Below, one piece after another: positions 24,813-35,380 of a DNA stretch of 64,000 bases (position 1 is the first letter of the stretch; each line of letters begins with the position of its first letter). Origin of the DNA: Falsiroseomonas stagni DSM 19981 (GTDB lineage Bacteria > Pseudomonadota > Alphaproteobacteria > Acetobacterales > Acetobacteraceae); contig NZ_FOSQ01000001.1 in assembly GCF_900114315.1 (NCBI RefSeq), positions 1,261,718 through 1,325,717 of the forward strand. The letters are read 5' to 3'. Under the pieces are notes generated by a model. That model searched no databases. It was not told the origin of the DNA and worked only from the letters and a program-made list of their open reading frames with translations. A program made the translations under genes and the position numbers.

Positions 24813-24865
24813 AGGGGGAGCGCTGCTCCCCCTGACCCCCTCGCCAGGGTCCAGGGGGACCCTGG
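24813..24865 (-). repeat. Two-hairpin intergenic repeat, copy C (inverted)
   Basis: Read on the minus strand it matches copies A and B: CCAGGGTCC and GGACCCTGG arms (24844-24865, AGGG loop on the plus strand) and a second hairpin with AGGGGGAGC and GCTCCCCCT arms (24813-24833). It fills the 70-base gap between two convergent genes. Confidence 0.85.
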
Positions 24866-24874
24866 ACCGCCGGG

Positions 24875-25501
24875 TTAAACCAGCGGGCCGGCGAGGTGCT
24901 TCTGGAAGCCGGGGTAGGCGAGCAGGCGGTCGTACCAGGCGCGGAGCGCGGGCATGGGCGCACGCTCGATCGGCATGGCGAACCAGCGATGCAGATAGGG
25001 GCCGAGCGCGATGTCGGCCAGCGTCAGCGAATCCCCGCAGAGGAAGGGGTGCTGCGCGACCTTCGCATCGACCATGGCCCAGAGCGCCTCGGCCTCCGCC
25101 CGCGCCTTGTGCGTCGCGGGCCAGTCGCGGTCGGCTTCCGGGATGCGGACATAGGTGAAGAAGACCGTGGTCATCGGCCGGTTGAGCGAGGCCAGCTGCC
25201 AGTCCATCCACCGCTCCACATCGGCCGCCAGGCGCGGATCGGCGGGGTAGAGGGCATGGCCGGCGGCGTGCTTGCGGACGAGGTAGCGGCAGATGCTGTT
25301 GCTCTCCCACAGGGTGAAGCCGTCCGGCTCCTCGATGGTGGGGACCAGGGCGTTGGGGTTCTTGGCGAGGTAGTCGGGGTCCCGCGTGCGGCCGAAGGCG
25401 CCGCCGGCATCGATGCGGGTGAAGGGGATGGCGAGTTCCTCGCACAGCCACAGCACCTTCATGACATTGGACGAACTCGCCCGGCCCCAGATGGTCAGCA
25501 T
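24875..25501 (-). CDS. Glutathione S-transferase family protein
   Basis: The 208-residue protein has an N-terminal thioredoxin-like domain. TIWGRASSSNVMKVLWLCEE carries the serine-rich active-site region, NPNALVPTIEEPDGFTLWES contains the cis-proline, and ESNSICRYLVRKHA closes the domain. An all-helical C-terminal domain follows with FLCGDSLTLADIALGPYLHR, the N-capping box motif. The S-x-S-N form suggests a beta- or theta-like bacterial class. The substrate is unknown. Cytoplasmic, single gene. Confidence 0.9.
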   Translation of the reverse strand: MLTIWGRASSSNVMKVLWLCEELAIPFTRIDAGGAFGRTRDPDYLAKNPNALVPTIEEPDGFTLWESNSICRYLVRKHAAGHALYPADPRLAADVERWMDWQLASLNRPMTTVFFTYVRIPEADRDWPATHKARAEAEALWAMVDAKVAQHPFLCGDSLTLADIALGPYLHRWFAMPIERAPMPALRAWYDRLLAYPGFQKHLAGPLV

Positions 25502-25595
25502 CCCGCGTCTCCCCGCTTTCGGTGCGGGGCAGGCTAGGGCTGGGCGCGGAACGGGTCCAGTTGCGGGGCGGCAGGGCTTGGGGGATGAAAGGCGG

Positions 25596-26069
25596 ATGAT
25601 GTCCTCCCTGATGGTGGCGGGCCTCGCGGCCGCGGCCCCGCTGATCGCGCTCGGCAGCGAACGCTGGCCGGGGCTGGCGCCCTGCGCGCTGTGCCTGTGG
25701 CAGCGCTGGCCCTATTGGGTGGCGGCGGCGCTGGCCGTCGCCGCCGCGTTGCTGCCGGCGCGGTGGCGGGTGTGGGCGCTGCGGGCGGCGGGCCTGGCGG
25801 TGCTGGTCTCCGGCGCCATCGCGGTGCTGCATGTCGGCGTGGAGCAGGGGTGGTGGCCATCGCCCCTGCCGGCCTGCCAGGCGCCGCCGGTGGCCGCCGG
25901 CGCCAGCGTGGACGATCTGCTGCGCAGCCTGAATCCCGCGCCCAACAAGCCGTGCGACGAGGCGACCTACCTGATTCCAGGGCTCCCCCTTTCCATGGCG
26001 ATGATGAACCTGATCTATGCGGCGGGCCTGGCGGCTTTCGTGTTCAGCCGGGCCGCCAGGAGGGTCTGA
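25596..26069 (+). CDS. dsbB: Disulfide bond formation protein B
   Basis: The 157-residue membrane protein has four hydrophobic segments and the two periplasmic cysteine pairs of DsbB. The first is CALCLWQRWPYW after segment 1, with the quinone-binding Q-R that follows. The second pair is spread over the second loop (LPACQAPP and KPCDEATYLIPG). DsbB reoxidises DsbA by passing electrons to ubiquinone. Its stop overlaps the coq7 start by one base (TGATG), placing a quinone user next to a quinone biosynthesis gene. No dsbA is nearby. Confidence 0.9.
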   Translation: MMSSLMVAGLAAAAPLIALGSERWPGLAPCALCLWQRWPYWVAAALAVAAALLPARWRVWALRAAGLAVLVSGAIAVLHVGVEQGWWPSPLPACQAPPVAAGASVDDLLRSLNPAPNKPCDEATYLIPGLPLSMAMMNLIYAAGLAAFVFSRAARRV

Positions 26070-26626
26070 TGCCGAACCGAGAGACCGCCGAGCGACGCCT
26101 GCCCGGGGACCCGACGCCGCGGGAATACGTGGCGCGCACCATCCGCGTGGACCATGCCGGCGAATACGGCGCCAAGCGCATCTACCAGGGCCAGCTGGCC
26201 GTGCTGGGGCGGACGAAATACGGCCCGATCCTGGAGCACATGAAGGAACAGGAGCAGGTGCACCTGGACACCTTCGCGGGGCTGATCGCCAAGCGCCGGG
26301 TCCGGCCGACGGCGCTGCTGCCGATCTGGCATGTCGCGGGCTTCGCGCTGGGCGCCGCCACCGCGCTGCTGGGCCACCGCGCCGCCATGGCCTGCACCGT
26401 GGCGGTGGAGGAAGCCATCGACGAGCATTACCGCGCCCAGGCGGAGACGCTGGGCGATGACGAGGCGCCGCTGCGCGCGGATATCGAGCGCTTCCGGGCG
26501 GAGGAGCTGGAGCACCGCGATATCGGGCTGGAGAACGAGGCCGAGCTGGCGCCCGCCTACAAGCTGCTGAGCGCGGCCATCAAGGCGGGCTGCAAGGTGG
26601 CGATCAAGGTCAGCGAGCGGGTGTGA
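26069..26626 (+). CDS. coq7: Demethoxyubiquinone hydroxylase
   Basis: The 185-residue enzyme performs the last hydroxylation of the ubiquinone ring. It belongs to the ferritin-like di-iron family. The ligand motifs are seen in order: RVDHAGEYGAKRIYQGQ with the first Glu, EQEQVHLDTF (E-x-x-H), VAVEEAIDEHYRAQ, and EELEHRDIG (E-x-x-H). It is a peripheral inner-membrane protein. The length fits the COQ7/CAT5 form, not the flavin-dependent UbiF. It is translationally coupled to dsbB. Confidence 0.95.
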   Translation: MPNRETAERRLPGDPTPREYVARTIRVDHAGEYGAKRIYQGQLAVLGRTKYGPILEHMKEQEQVHLDTFAGLIAKRRVRPTALLPIWHVAGFALGAATALLGHRAAMACTVAVEEAIDEHYRAQAETLGDDEAPLRADIERFRAEELEHRDIGLENEAELAPAYKLLSAAIKAGCKVAIKVSERV

Positions 26627-26633
26627 CGCCCGC

Positions 26634-27209
26634 TCAGTTCTCCAGCTCGGAATCCCAGTAGAGGTAGTCCCGCCAGCTTTCATGCAGGTAGTTCGGCGGG
26701 AAGGACCGGCCGTTCTCCTGCAATTCCCAGCTGGTGGGCTGCCGGGGGGGCAGGCGGGGGACCATCTGGCATTCGCGGGGCAGCTTGTTGGCCTTGCGGA
26801 GGTTGCAGGGCCCGCAGGCCGTGACGACGTTCTCCCATGTGGTCCTCCCGCCGCGGCTGCGGGGAATGACGTGGTCGAAGGTCAGGTCCGGCGTCGGCTT
26901 GGGGTGGCCGCAATACTGGCAGGCGAAGCTGTCGCGCAGGAAGACGTTGAAGCGCGTGAAGGCCGGGCGCCTGGCCGCGGGGATGTATTCCTTGAGCGCG
27001 ATCACGCTGGGCAGCCGCATGGTCATGCGGGGGGAATGGACCTCGGTCTCGTATTCCGACAGGACCGAGACGCGGTCGAGGAACACAGCCTTCACCGCAT
27101 CCTGCCAGGCCCAGACCGACAGGGGGAAATAGGACAGCGGCCGGAAATCCGCGTTCAGGACGAGCGCGGGGAAGGACTGTCCTTGTACGAAGTGTCCGCC
27201 ATCAGGCAA
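26634..27209 (-). CDS. HNH endonuclease family protein
   Basis: The 191-residue protein is the stand-alone HNH type widespread in Alphaproteobacteria. The zinc-bound HNH core reads CQYCGHPKPTPDLTFDHVIP, then SRGG, then ENVVTACGPCNLRKANKLP, giving two C-x-x-C pairs and the catalytic D-H. The N-terminal part (FPALVLNADFRPLSYFPLSV) is the characteristic preceding domain. The nuclease class is clear but the biological role is not: there is no phage, restriction or toxin partner nearby. It converges on coq7 with only 7 bases between stops. Confidence 0.9.
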   Translation of the reverse strand: MPDGGHFVQGQSFPALVLNADFRPLSYFPLSVWAWQDAVKAVFLDRVSVLSEYETEVHSPRMTMRLPSVIALKEYIPAARRPAFTRFNVFLRDSFACQYCGHPKPTPDLTFDHVIPRSRGGRTTWENVVTACGPCNLRKANKLPRECQMVPRLPPRQPTSWELQENGRSFPPNYLHESWRDYLYWDSELEN

Positions 27210-27372
27210 GCGCCACTCCTATGAATGGCAGCACGCCCAGAACTGGGGCCGTCAACGACAGTAAGGCCCCATATCCTGTGGCTTAGCTGCATTGTCTGGC
27301 CATTTGTGCCAGTGCGAAGGGGGCGGCGCAACCGGCGATCGCCGAGGTTTCATCGGGGTGTCACGGGGGGCG

Positions 27373-28023
27373 TCACGGGCTGGCGGCCAGTGCCTTCTGC
27401 AACGCCAGCGCGCCCAGGGAGATGCCGGCCTCGTCGATTCCATGGGCGAGGCCGGGGCGGAAGGCGGCCTCCACCGAGAGCCCCGCGGATTCGATCGCGG
27501 CCAGGGCGTTGCGGCTGGCGCCGGGGGGCACGACCTCATCATCCTCCCCATGCACGATCAGCACGGCAGGGCCGGGGCCGGGCGGCACGGGGCAGGGCAG
27601 GGCGCCGGAATAGGCGAGGATGGCGGCAGCGCCGCGGGCCTGGTGGAGCCCGACCCGCAGCGCCATCATCGCCCCCTGGCTGAAGCCCATCACCGCCACG
27701 CGGTCCCAGCCCAGGCCCAGCGCCAGGCGCTGCCCGTCGATCCAGGCGAAGAGGGCGCCGGAGGCCGCATCCGCGCCGGCGGCGATGGCGACGGGGCGGC
27801 GATCCTGCAGGCTGAACCATTGGCGGCCATAGGGGGCCAGGTCGCAGGGCTCCGGCGCGTGGGGGGCGATGAACAGGGCGCCGGGCACGGCCTTGCCCCA
27901 GCCCGGGGCCAGGTCGATCAGGTCGAAGCCATCGGCACCGACGCCGTGCAGCAGCACCACCAGCGCCTTGGGCGCGCCGCCCGCCGCCGGGCCCCAGCGC
28001 GGGCCTTCCTCCTCATCCCTCAT
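27373..28023 (-). CDS. Alpha/beta hydrolase, phospholipase/carboxylesterase family (YpfH-like)
   Basis: The 216-residue protein has the alpha/beta-hydrolase landmarks of the small carboxylesterase group. LVVLLHGVGADGFDLIDLA is the oxyanion region, VMGFSQGAMMALRVGL has the nucleophile Ser in G-F-S-Q-G, VLIVHGEDDEVVPPGAS has the catalytic Asp, and AHGIDEAG has the His. It probably hydrolyses short esters or lysophospholipids. There is no signal peptide. It is divergent from gluQ with a 40-base gap. Confidence 0.9.
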   Translation of the reverse strand: MRDEEEGPRWGPAAGGAPKALVVLLHGVGADGFDLIDLAPGWGKAVPGALFIAPHAPEPCDLAPYGRQWFSLQDRRPVAIAAGADAASGALFAWIDGQRLALGLGWDRVAVMGFSQGAMMALRVGLHQARGAAAILAYSGALPCPVPPGPGPAVLIVHGEDDEVVPPGASRNALAAIESAGLSVEAAFRPGLAHGIDEAGISLGALALQKALAASP

Positions 28024-28064
28024 GTCATCGGTCCCGGTTCGCGTTGTGTCGGAAGCTTGGCAGG

Positions 28065-28913
28065 ATGGCGGGGATGACCATGATCGTCACGCGCTTCGCA
28101 CCCAGCCCCACGGGGTTCCTGCACCTCGGCCATGTCCATTCCGCGCTCTGCGGCTGGCACCGGGCGCGGCAGGCGGGCGGGCGCTTCCTGCTGCGCATCG
28201 AGGATATCGATTCGACGCGCTGCCGGCCCGAATTCTCGGCGGCGATCGAGGAGGATCTGCGCTGGCTCGGCATCGACTGGGATGGGCCGGTGCGGGTGCA
28301 GTCCCGGCACTGCGCCGATTACCGCGACTCGCTGGACCGGCTTTCGGGGATGGGGCTGCTCTATCCCTGTTTCTGCACGCGCGCCGAGATCGCGCGGGAG
28401 ATCGCGGCGAGTGGCGGGGCCCCCCAGGGCCCGGATGGGCCGCTCTATCCCGGCATCTGCCGGCGCCTGTCGGCGGAGGAGCGTGCGGCGCGGGTGGCGC
28501 GGGGCGATCCTTTCGCGCTGCGGCTCGACATGGCGGCGGCGGTGGCGCGGGTGGGGGCGCTGGATTTCGAGGAGGAGGGGCGGGGCCGGCTGCGCTGCGA
28601 TCCCGCGCGCTTCGGGGATGTGGTGCTGGCGCGGAAGGAGGTGCCGGTGAGTTATCACCTCTGCGTGACGCATGATGATGCGCGGGATGGGGTGACGGTG
28701 GTGACGCGGGGGGAGGACCTTCTGCCCGCGACGGATCTGCATCGGCTGATCCAGGCGCTGATGGGCTGGCCCGAGCCCGCCTATCGCCACCATGCCCTGC
28801 TGGTTGACGGCGCCGGCCGCCGCCTGGCCAAGCGCGACGGCGCGCTCGCCGTCCGCGCCCTGCGCGAGGCTGGTCGTTCTTCGGCCGAGGTCCGCTCCAT
28901 GGCGGGTTATTGA
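28065..28913 (+). CDS. gluQ: Glutamyl-Q tRNA(Asp) synthetase
   Basis: The 282-residue enzyme attaches glutamate to queuosine at position 34 of tRNA-Asp. It is a glutamyl-tRNA synthetase catalytic core without the anticodon-binding half. RFAPSPTGFLHLGHVHSALC holds the HIGH-type motif (HLGH). CFCTR and a later LYPGIC supply zinc cysteines specific to this family, and RRLAKRDGA stands for KMSKS. In-frame ATGs at 28065, 28074 and 28080 compete; homology begins right after them. Confidence 0.92.
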   Translation: MAGMTMIVTRFAPSPTGFLHLGHVHSALCGWHRARQAGGRFLLRIEDIDSTRCRPEFSAAIEEDLRWLGIDWDGPVRVQSRHCADYRDSLDRLSGMGLLYPCFCTRAEIAREIAASGGAPQGPDGPLYPGICRRLSAEERAARVARGDPFALRLDMAAAVARVGALDFEEEGRGRLRCDPARFGDVVLARKEVPVSYHLCVTHDDARDGVTVVTRGEDLLPATDLHRLIQALMGWPEPAYRHHALLVDGAGRRLAKRDGALAVRALREAGRSSAEVRSMAGY

Positions 28914-28920
28914 CGATGGT

Positions 28921-28973
28921 CCAGGGGGGTCTCCCCCCTGGCATGGGGGTGCGGGGGAACAGCGTTCCCCCGC
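28921..28973 (+). repeat. Two-hairpin intergenic repeat, copy D (diverged, stems kept)
   Basis: Hairpin 1: CCAGGGGGG (28921-28929), TCT, CCCCCCTGG (28933-28941). Hairpin 2: GCGGGGGAAC (28951-28960), AGC, GTTCCCCCGC (28964-28973). Bases differ from copy B but both stems are perfect. It fills the gap between the convergent gluQ and livF stops. Confidence 0.8.
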
Positions 28974-28979
28974 GGGCGA

Positions 28980-29701
<722 letters not shown>

Positions 29702-29705
<4 letters not shown>

Positions 29706-30522
29706 TCCTCCTCCGCCTCCCCCAGATAGGCGGCGATGACGTGGGGGTCCTGGCGGATGGCGGCGGGCCTGCCTTCGGCGATCTTCCTGCCGTGGTCGAG
29801 CACGACGACATGGTCCGAGATGCGCATGACGATGCCCATGTCGTGTTCGATCAGCAGGATGGAGGTGGGCGCGGCGCTGGTGGCGGTGCCGTCGCGGATC
29901 GCCAGCAGCAGCTTCGCCAGGTCATCGGATTCGCGGGGGTTGAGGCCGGCGGCGGGTTCATCCAGGCAGAGAAGCGAGGGGCCGGTGCACATGGCGCGTG
30001 CGATCTCCAGCCGCCGCTGGTCGCCATAGGGCAGCGACCCGGCGGGATCGTCGGCGCGGTCGAGCAGGCCGATGGCGCGCAGCCAGCCGGCGGCGTGGTC
30101 GATGGCGGCGGCCTCGGCGGCCTTGTAGCCGGAGATGCCGAGCAGCGCGCCGATGCCGAAGCCCGTCGCCTTGTGCAGCGGGCCGTGCTGGGCGATCAGC
30201 AGGTTCTCCAGCGCCGTCATGCCGGCGAAGAGGCGGATGTTCTGGAAGGTGCGCGCCACGCCGGCGCGGGCGATGTTGTGGTCCTTCAGCCGGTTCAGCA
30301 CGACGTCGCGGCCATCATGCGTCGCCAGGTGCACCCCGCCGCCGGTCGGGCGGTAGAAGCCGGTGATGCAGTTGAAGACCGTGGTCTTGCCGGCGCCGTT
30401 CGGGCCGATCAGGGCGGTGATGGTGCCGCGGGGAACCTCGAAGCTGACGGCATCGACCGCGAGCAGGCCGCCGAAGCGCATCGTCAGGGCATCGACGCGC
30501 AGGATGCCGGTGGTGGTCGTGC

Positions 30523-30526
<4 letters not shown>
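29702..30526 (-). CDS. livG: Branched-chain amino acid ABC transporter ATPase LivG
   Basis: The 274-residue ATPase has MRFGGLLAVDAVSFEVPRGT, Walker A GPNGAGKTT, and the LivG-type insert around NCITGFYRPTGGGVHLATHD. The ARAGVARTFQNIRLFAGMTA Q-loop segment, LPYGDQRRLEIARAM signature, LCLDEPAAGLNP Walker B and LLIEHDMGIVM H-loop follow. I start at ATG 30526, which overlaps the livM stop (ATGA); a longer frame upstream is Arg-rich noise. The signature reads PYGDQRR where most ABC ATPases have SGGQ, which is normal for LivG. Confidence 0.93.
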
Positions 30527-32714
<2,188 letters not shown>

Positions 32715-32937
32715 GGCGAGCCTCCTTCCCGGCGAGTCTCAGCCACCAGTGATCCGACGAAGCGCGGATGAGTGCAAGGGTTTCGCCGGGACCCGCCCGC
32801 CGCCACGCGGCGAAGCAATCGAAACAGGCCGCGCAACCATGTGGCTGGCCCGCGACGTCGGGCTGAAACGGCTCGTGGCTAGGGTTGGATCACGGACGGC
32901 GCGGATGCCGTCCCCCAACCCGCAAGGAACCCCGACC

Positions 32938-33213
32938 ATGATCCGCCCCCTGATCCTCGCCGCCGCCCTGGCCCTCGCCACCGTCCCCGCCTTCGCCGGC
33001 ATCCCGGAGATGAACGGCATCCCGGAGATGAACGGCATCCCGGAGATGAACGGCATCCCGGAGATGAACGGCATGCCGGAGGCGAATGGCATGCCGGAGG
33101 CGAATGGCATGCCGGAGGCGAATGGCATCGAGAGTCAGGGCGCGGTGCAGCCGGGCCAGCCGCTCATCCCCCTGGTGCTGGAGGATGGCATCCGCCTCCA
33201 GCCGCAGCGCTGA
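32938..33213 (+). CDS. Secreted small protein with seven hexapeptide repeats
   Basis: The 91-residue protein starts with a signal peptide (MIRPLILAAALALATVPAFA, cleavage near A20). Seven tandem six-residue repeats follow at residues 21-62: four GIPEMN and three GMPEAN. The tail is about 29 residues (GIESQGAVQPGQPLIPLVLE...). There is no cysteine, so it cannot be disulfide-held. AAGGAAC lies 8 bases before the ATG. I recognise no family. A secreted, periplasmic or surface-bound role follows from the leader. The repeats change in copy 5 by two substitutions carried in all later copies, so copies have expanded within each block. Confidence 0.7.
   Translation: MIRPLILAAALALATVPAFAGIPEMNGIPEMNGIPEMNGIPEMNGMPEANGMPEANGMPEANGIESQGAVQPGQPLIPLVLEDGIRLQPQR
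32998..33123 (+). repeat. Seven tandem 18-bp repeats in the secreted small protein gene
   Basis: Seven in-frame 18-base units. Units 1-4 are identical (GGCATCCCGGAGATGAAC) and units 5-7 are identical (GGCATGCCGGAGGCGAAT). Perfect identity within each block points to recent slippage or unequal exchange, so copy number may vary between strains. Confidence 0.95.
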
Positions 33214-33318
33214 TCGTCCACGAAGCCCCGCCGCCGGCGCCCCGGTGGCGGGGCCATCCCCCCTTTTGCGGCGAGCCATCTTCCCGGCACCGCCCGCACC
33301 GATCCGGGAGCCCACGCC

Positions 33319-34989
33319 ATGCAGCACATCCAGGCCTGGATGCAGGCGACCTATGACCCCTTCGTGCTCGCCCTTGCCCTTGGCGGGTCGCTGCTGAGCC
33401 TGGCCTTCTGGTCCGTGCTCGAATGGCTGCTGCCGGCGGAGCGGGGGCAGCCTCTCTCGGGCCGCCTCTACAGCGGCGTGGCGTCGGCGCTGAACGCGCT
33501 GGCCGGCCGCGCGGGCAGCTTCGTCGCGGCCAGCGTTGCCGCCTTCGTGGTGGACCGGACCGTGGGATCGGCGGTCGTCGTCGTGGACCTGGACGCCTTC
33601 CTGAAGGCGCAGCCCGCTTTCTGGTACGTCCTGCTGATCCTGCCGGTCGCGCTGCTGCCGCTGATCGTCGGCGATTTCTTCTACTACTGGTTCCACCGCG
33701 CCCAGCACGCCTGGCCGTGGCTGTGGGAACAGCACAAGCTGCATCACAGCGAAGAACACCTGAACTGCGTCTCGGGCTACCGCCATCACTGGCTGGAGCA
33801 CTTCCTGCGTGCCCCCTTCATCGCCGTGCCCATCGCCCTGTTCATCGACCTGACGCCGGCGCAGGTGGGGCTGGTGCTGCTGATCTACGGGCAGCTCACC
33901 TGGTACATCCACGCCAATCTGCGGCTGCATCTGGGTCCGCTCGCCGCGGTGATCGGCGGCCCGCAATACCACCGCATCCACCACTCGATCGAGGCGCGGC
34001 ACCGCAACCGGAACTTCGCGGCCTTCATCCCGGCCTGGGACATCATCTTCCGCACGGCCTGGCTGCCGGACCGCGCCGAGTGGCCCCGCACCGGGGTGGA
34101 GGGCGAGGTGGCCAACCCGCCCGCCACGGGCCTGCTCCTTGGCCCCTTCATCGCCTGGTGGGGCCTGGTCCGCGGCCGCCTCGGCGGGGCGCAGGTGGCG
34201 GCGCCGGTGCCGCCCGCGGCCCTGTCCCTCGGCCTCCTCACCGCCCTTGCCGCCGGATCCCCCGCCCTGGCACAGCCGGCGGCGCCGATGATCCGCGCGC
34301 CGCAGGGCGAGCTGGTCGCGACGCTGCCCGATGGATCGACCCGCCGCGGCACGGCCCTGGCCGGCAGCACCCTCGATCTCGGCCGCGCCCATGGCCTGTT
34401 GCGGATCGTGGAGGCGCGGCCCGATCCGCGGGATGCGACCGGCGAGACCTGGCTCTATGACCTTCGCCGACGCGATGCCACGGGCGCCTGGACCATCCCG
34501 GCCTGCGAGGCGGCGCATGACGGCACACGCGCCGTGATCTTCCTGGAGACCGTGCAGGGCGCCATCGAACCGCATTGCGCCAACGTCAATGTCGCGAAAT
34601 GCGTGCGCATGGGCTACGCGCCCTGGCGCATCGCGCCGGATGGGCGGTCACTGGCCGATTTCCACCGCGCCTGCCTGCGCATGCTGCCCGCCGAATATGC
34701 CGGCGATGGCCGCTACCATACCCGCAACGGCACGCCGATCGAGACCTTCGACGTCGCCGGCGTGAACAGCGCGGAGAACGAGACGGGCATGCCCTTCGAG
34801 GCTGGCTGGGCAGCGCATGGCGCCGTCTGCGTGGCCCATGCGCGGGTGCCGGCCATCACCGACATGGCGGCGCTGGCCCTGGCTGCGCCGCGCCTGGCGG
34901 CGGAGGGTAGGCTGGGGGCGGAAGCCTGCACGGAGGAGACGGCGCGCGCGCTCGGCGCGCTGGTCTTCAACCGATCCGCCGCGGAATGA
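33319..34989 (+). CDS. Fatty acid hydroxylase/sterol desaturase fused to an ADYC-like domain
   Basis: The 556-residue protein has two halves. Residues 1-290 are a membrane hydroxylase with the di-iron histidine boxes HRAQH (126-130), HKLHH (139-143), H156-H157/H161 and HRIHH (218-222), set between hydrophobic segments. Residues 320-556 resemble the ADYC domain: CANVNVAKCVRMGYAPWRI (420-438), a conserved ACLRM, then AEYAGDGRYHTRNGTPIETF (458-477), where the family has ADYCGDG-HT-GT. Between them, ALSLGLLTALAAGSPALAQ (301-319) looks like a complete signal peptide, as if two genes merged. The Cys of ADYC is Ala here. Lipid or carotenoid hydroxylation is likely for the first half; the second half would lie in the periplasm. 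Confidence 0.8.
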   Translation: MQHIQAWMQATYDPFVLALALGGSLLSLAFWSVLEWLLPAERGQPLSGRLYSGVASALNALAGRAGSFVAASVAAFVVDRTVGSAVVVVDLDAFLKAQPAFWYVLLILPVALLPLIVGDFFYYWFHRAQHAWPWLWEQHKLHHSEEHLNCVSGYRHHWLEHFLRAPFIAVPIALFIDLTPAQVGLVLLIYGQLTWYIHANLRLHLGPLAAVIGGPQYHRIHHSIEARHRNRNFAAFIPAWDIIFRTAWLPDRAEWPRTGVEGEVANPPATGLLLGPFIAWWGLVRGRLGGAQVAAPVPPAALSLGLLTALAAGSPALAQPAAPMIRAPQGELVATLPDGSTRRGTALAGSTLDLGRAHGLLRIVEARPDPRDATGETWLYDLRRRDATGAWTIPACEAAHDGTRAVIFLETVQGAIEPHCANVNVAKCVRMGYAPWRIAPDGRSLADFHRACLRMLPAEYAGDGRYHTRNGTPIETFDVAGVNSAENETGMPFEAGWAAHGAVCVAHARVPAITDMAALALAAPRLAAEGRLGAEACTEETARALGALVFNRSAAE

Positions 34990-35029
34990 CGCGCGGCGAT
35001 TCTCGCGGAAGGGATGGCCAGGGGGGGGA

Positions 35030-35105
35030 TGGTGCCCAGGAGTGGAATCGAACCACCGACACTGCGATTTTCAGTCGCATGCTCTACCAACTGAGCTACC
35101 TGGGC
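35030..35105 (-). tRNA. tRNA-Phe (anticodon GAA)
   Basis: On the minus strand the 76-base gene folds as a full cloverleaf. Acceptor arms GCCCAGG/CCTGGGC pair perfectly, with discriminator A and an encoded CCA end (35030-35032). The D arm is GCTC...GAGC. The anticodon stem TGCGA/TCGCA holds the loop CTGAAAA, giving anticodon GAA. The T arm has GGTTCGATTCC. It stands just upstream of yacG on the same strand. Confidence 0.97.
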
Positions 35106-35197
35106 CCAAGCAGAAGGCCGGTTGTGCCGGCCCGCCGTAGAGGAGGCGGGTGATAGCGGAAGCGATTTCGGCTGTCCACCCACCCCCGGAGGCTGTT

Positions 35198-35380
35198 TCA
35201 GTCCTCCTCGTCCGGGTTCGGTTCCGCCTTCACCGGGACGGCATAGTCGCCCTTCAGCCAGCGGCCGAGGTCGATGGTCTGGCAGCGGTCGGAGCAGAAG
35301 CGGCTGCCCTCCCGCGCTGCGGCGCGGTTGCAGATGGGGCAGGTCCTGGGCTTCGGCGGGCGGGGCACGTCCTGGATCAC
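35198..35380 (-). CDS. yacG: DNA gyrase inhibitor YacG
   Basis: The 60-residue zinc protein has the YacG pattern CPICNR...RFCSDRCQTIDLGRWLKGDY, with four zinc cysteines in C-x-x-C...C-x-x-x-C spacing, and an acidic tail (NPDEED). YacG binds GyrB and blocks DNA binding in E. coli. Its start overlaps the stop of the RNase E/G gene (ATGA), so it is translated as part of the infA-side cluster. Confidence 0.93.
   Translation of the reverse strand: MIQDVPRPPKPRTCPICNRAAAREGSRFCSDRCQTIDLGRWLKGDYAVPVKAEPNPDEED

Noticed and set aside
32998-33123. CRISPR-like direct repeats
   Set aside because: The 18-bp units are tandem without spacers and lie in frame in a secreted protein gene.
34240-34280. A frameshift or missed stop separating the hydroxylase and ADYC-like genes
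   Set aside because: The frame is continuous across the junction with normal codon use; only resequencing could show an error, so it is reported as a fusion.
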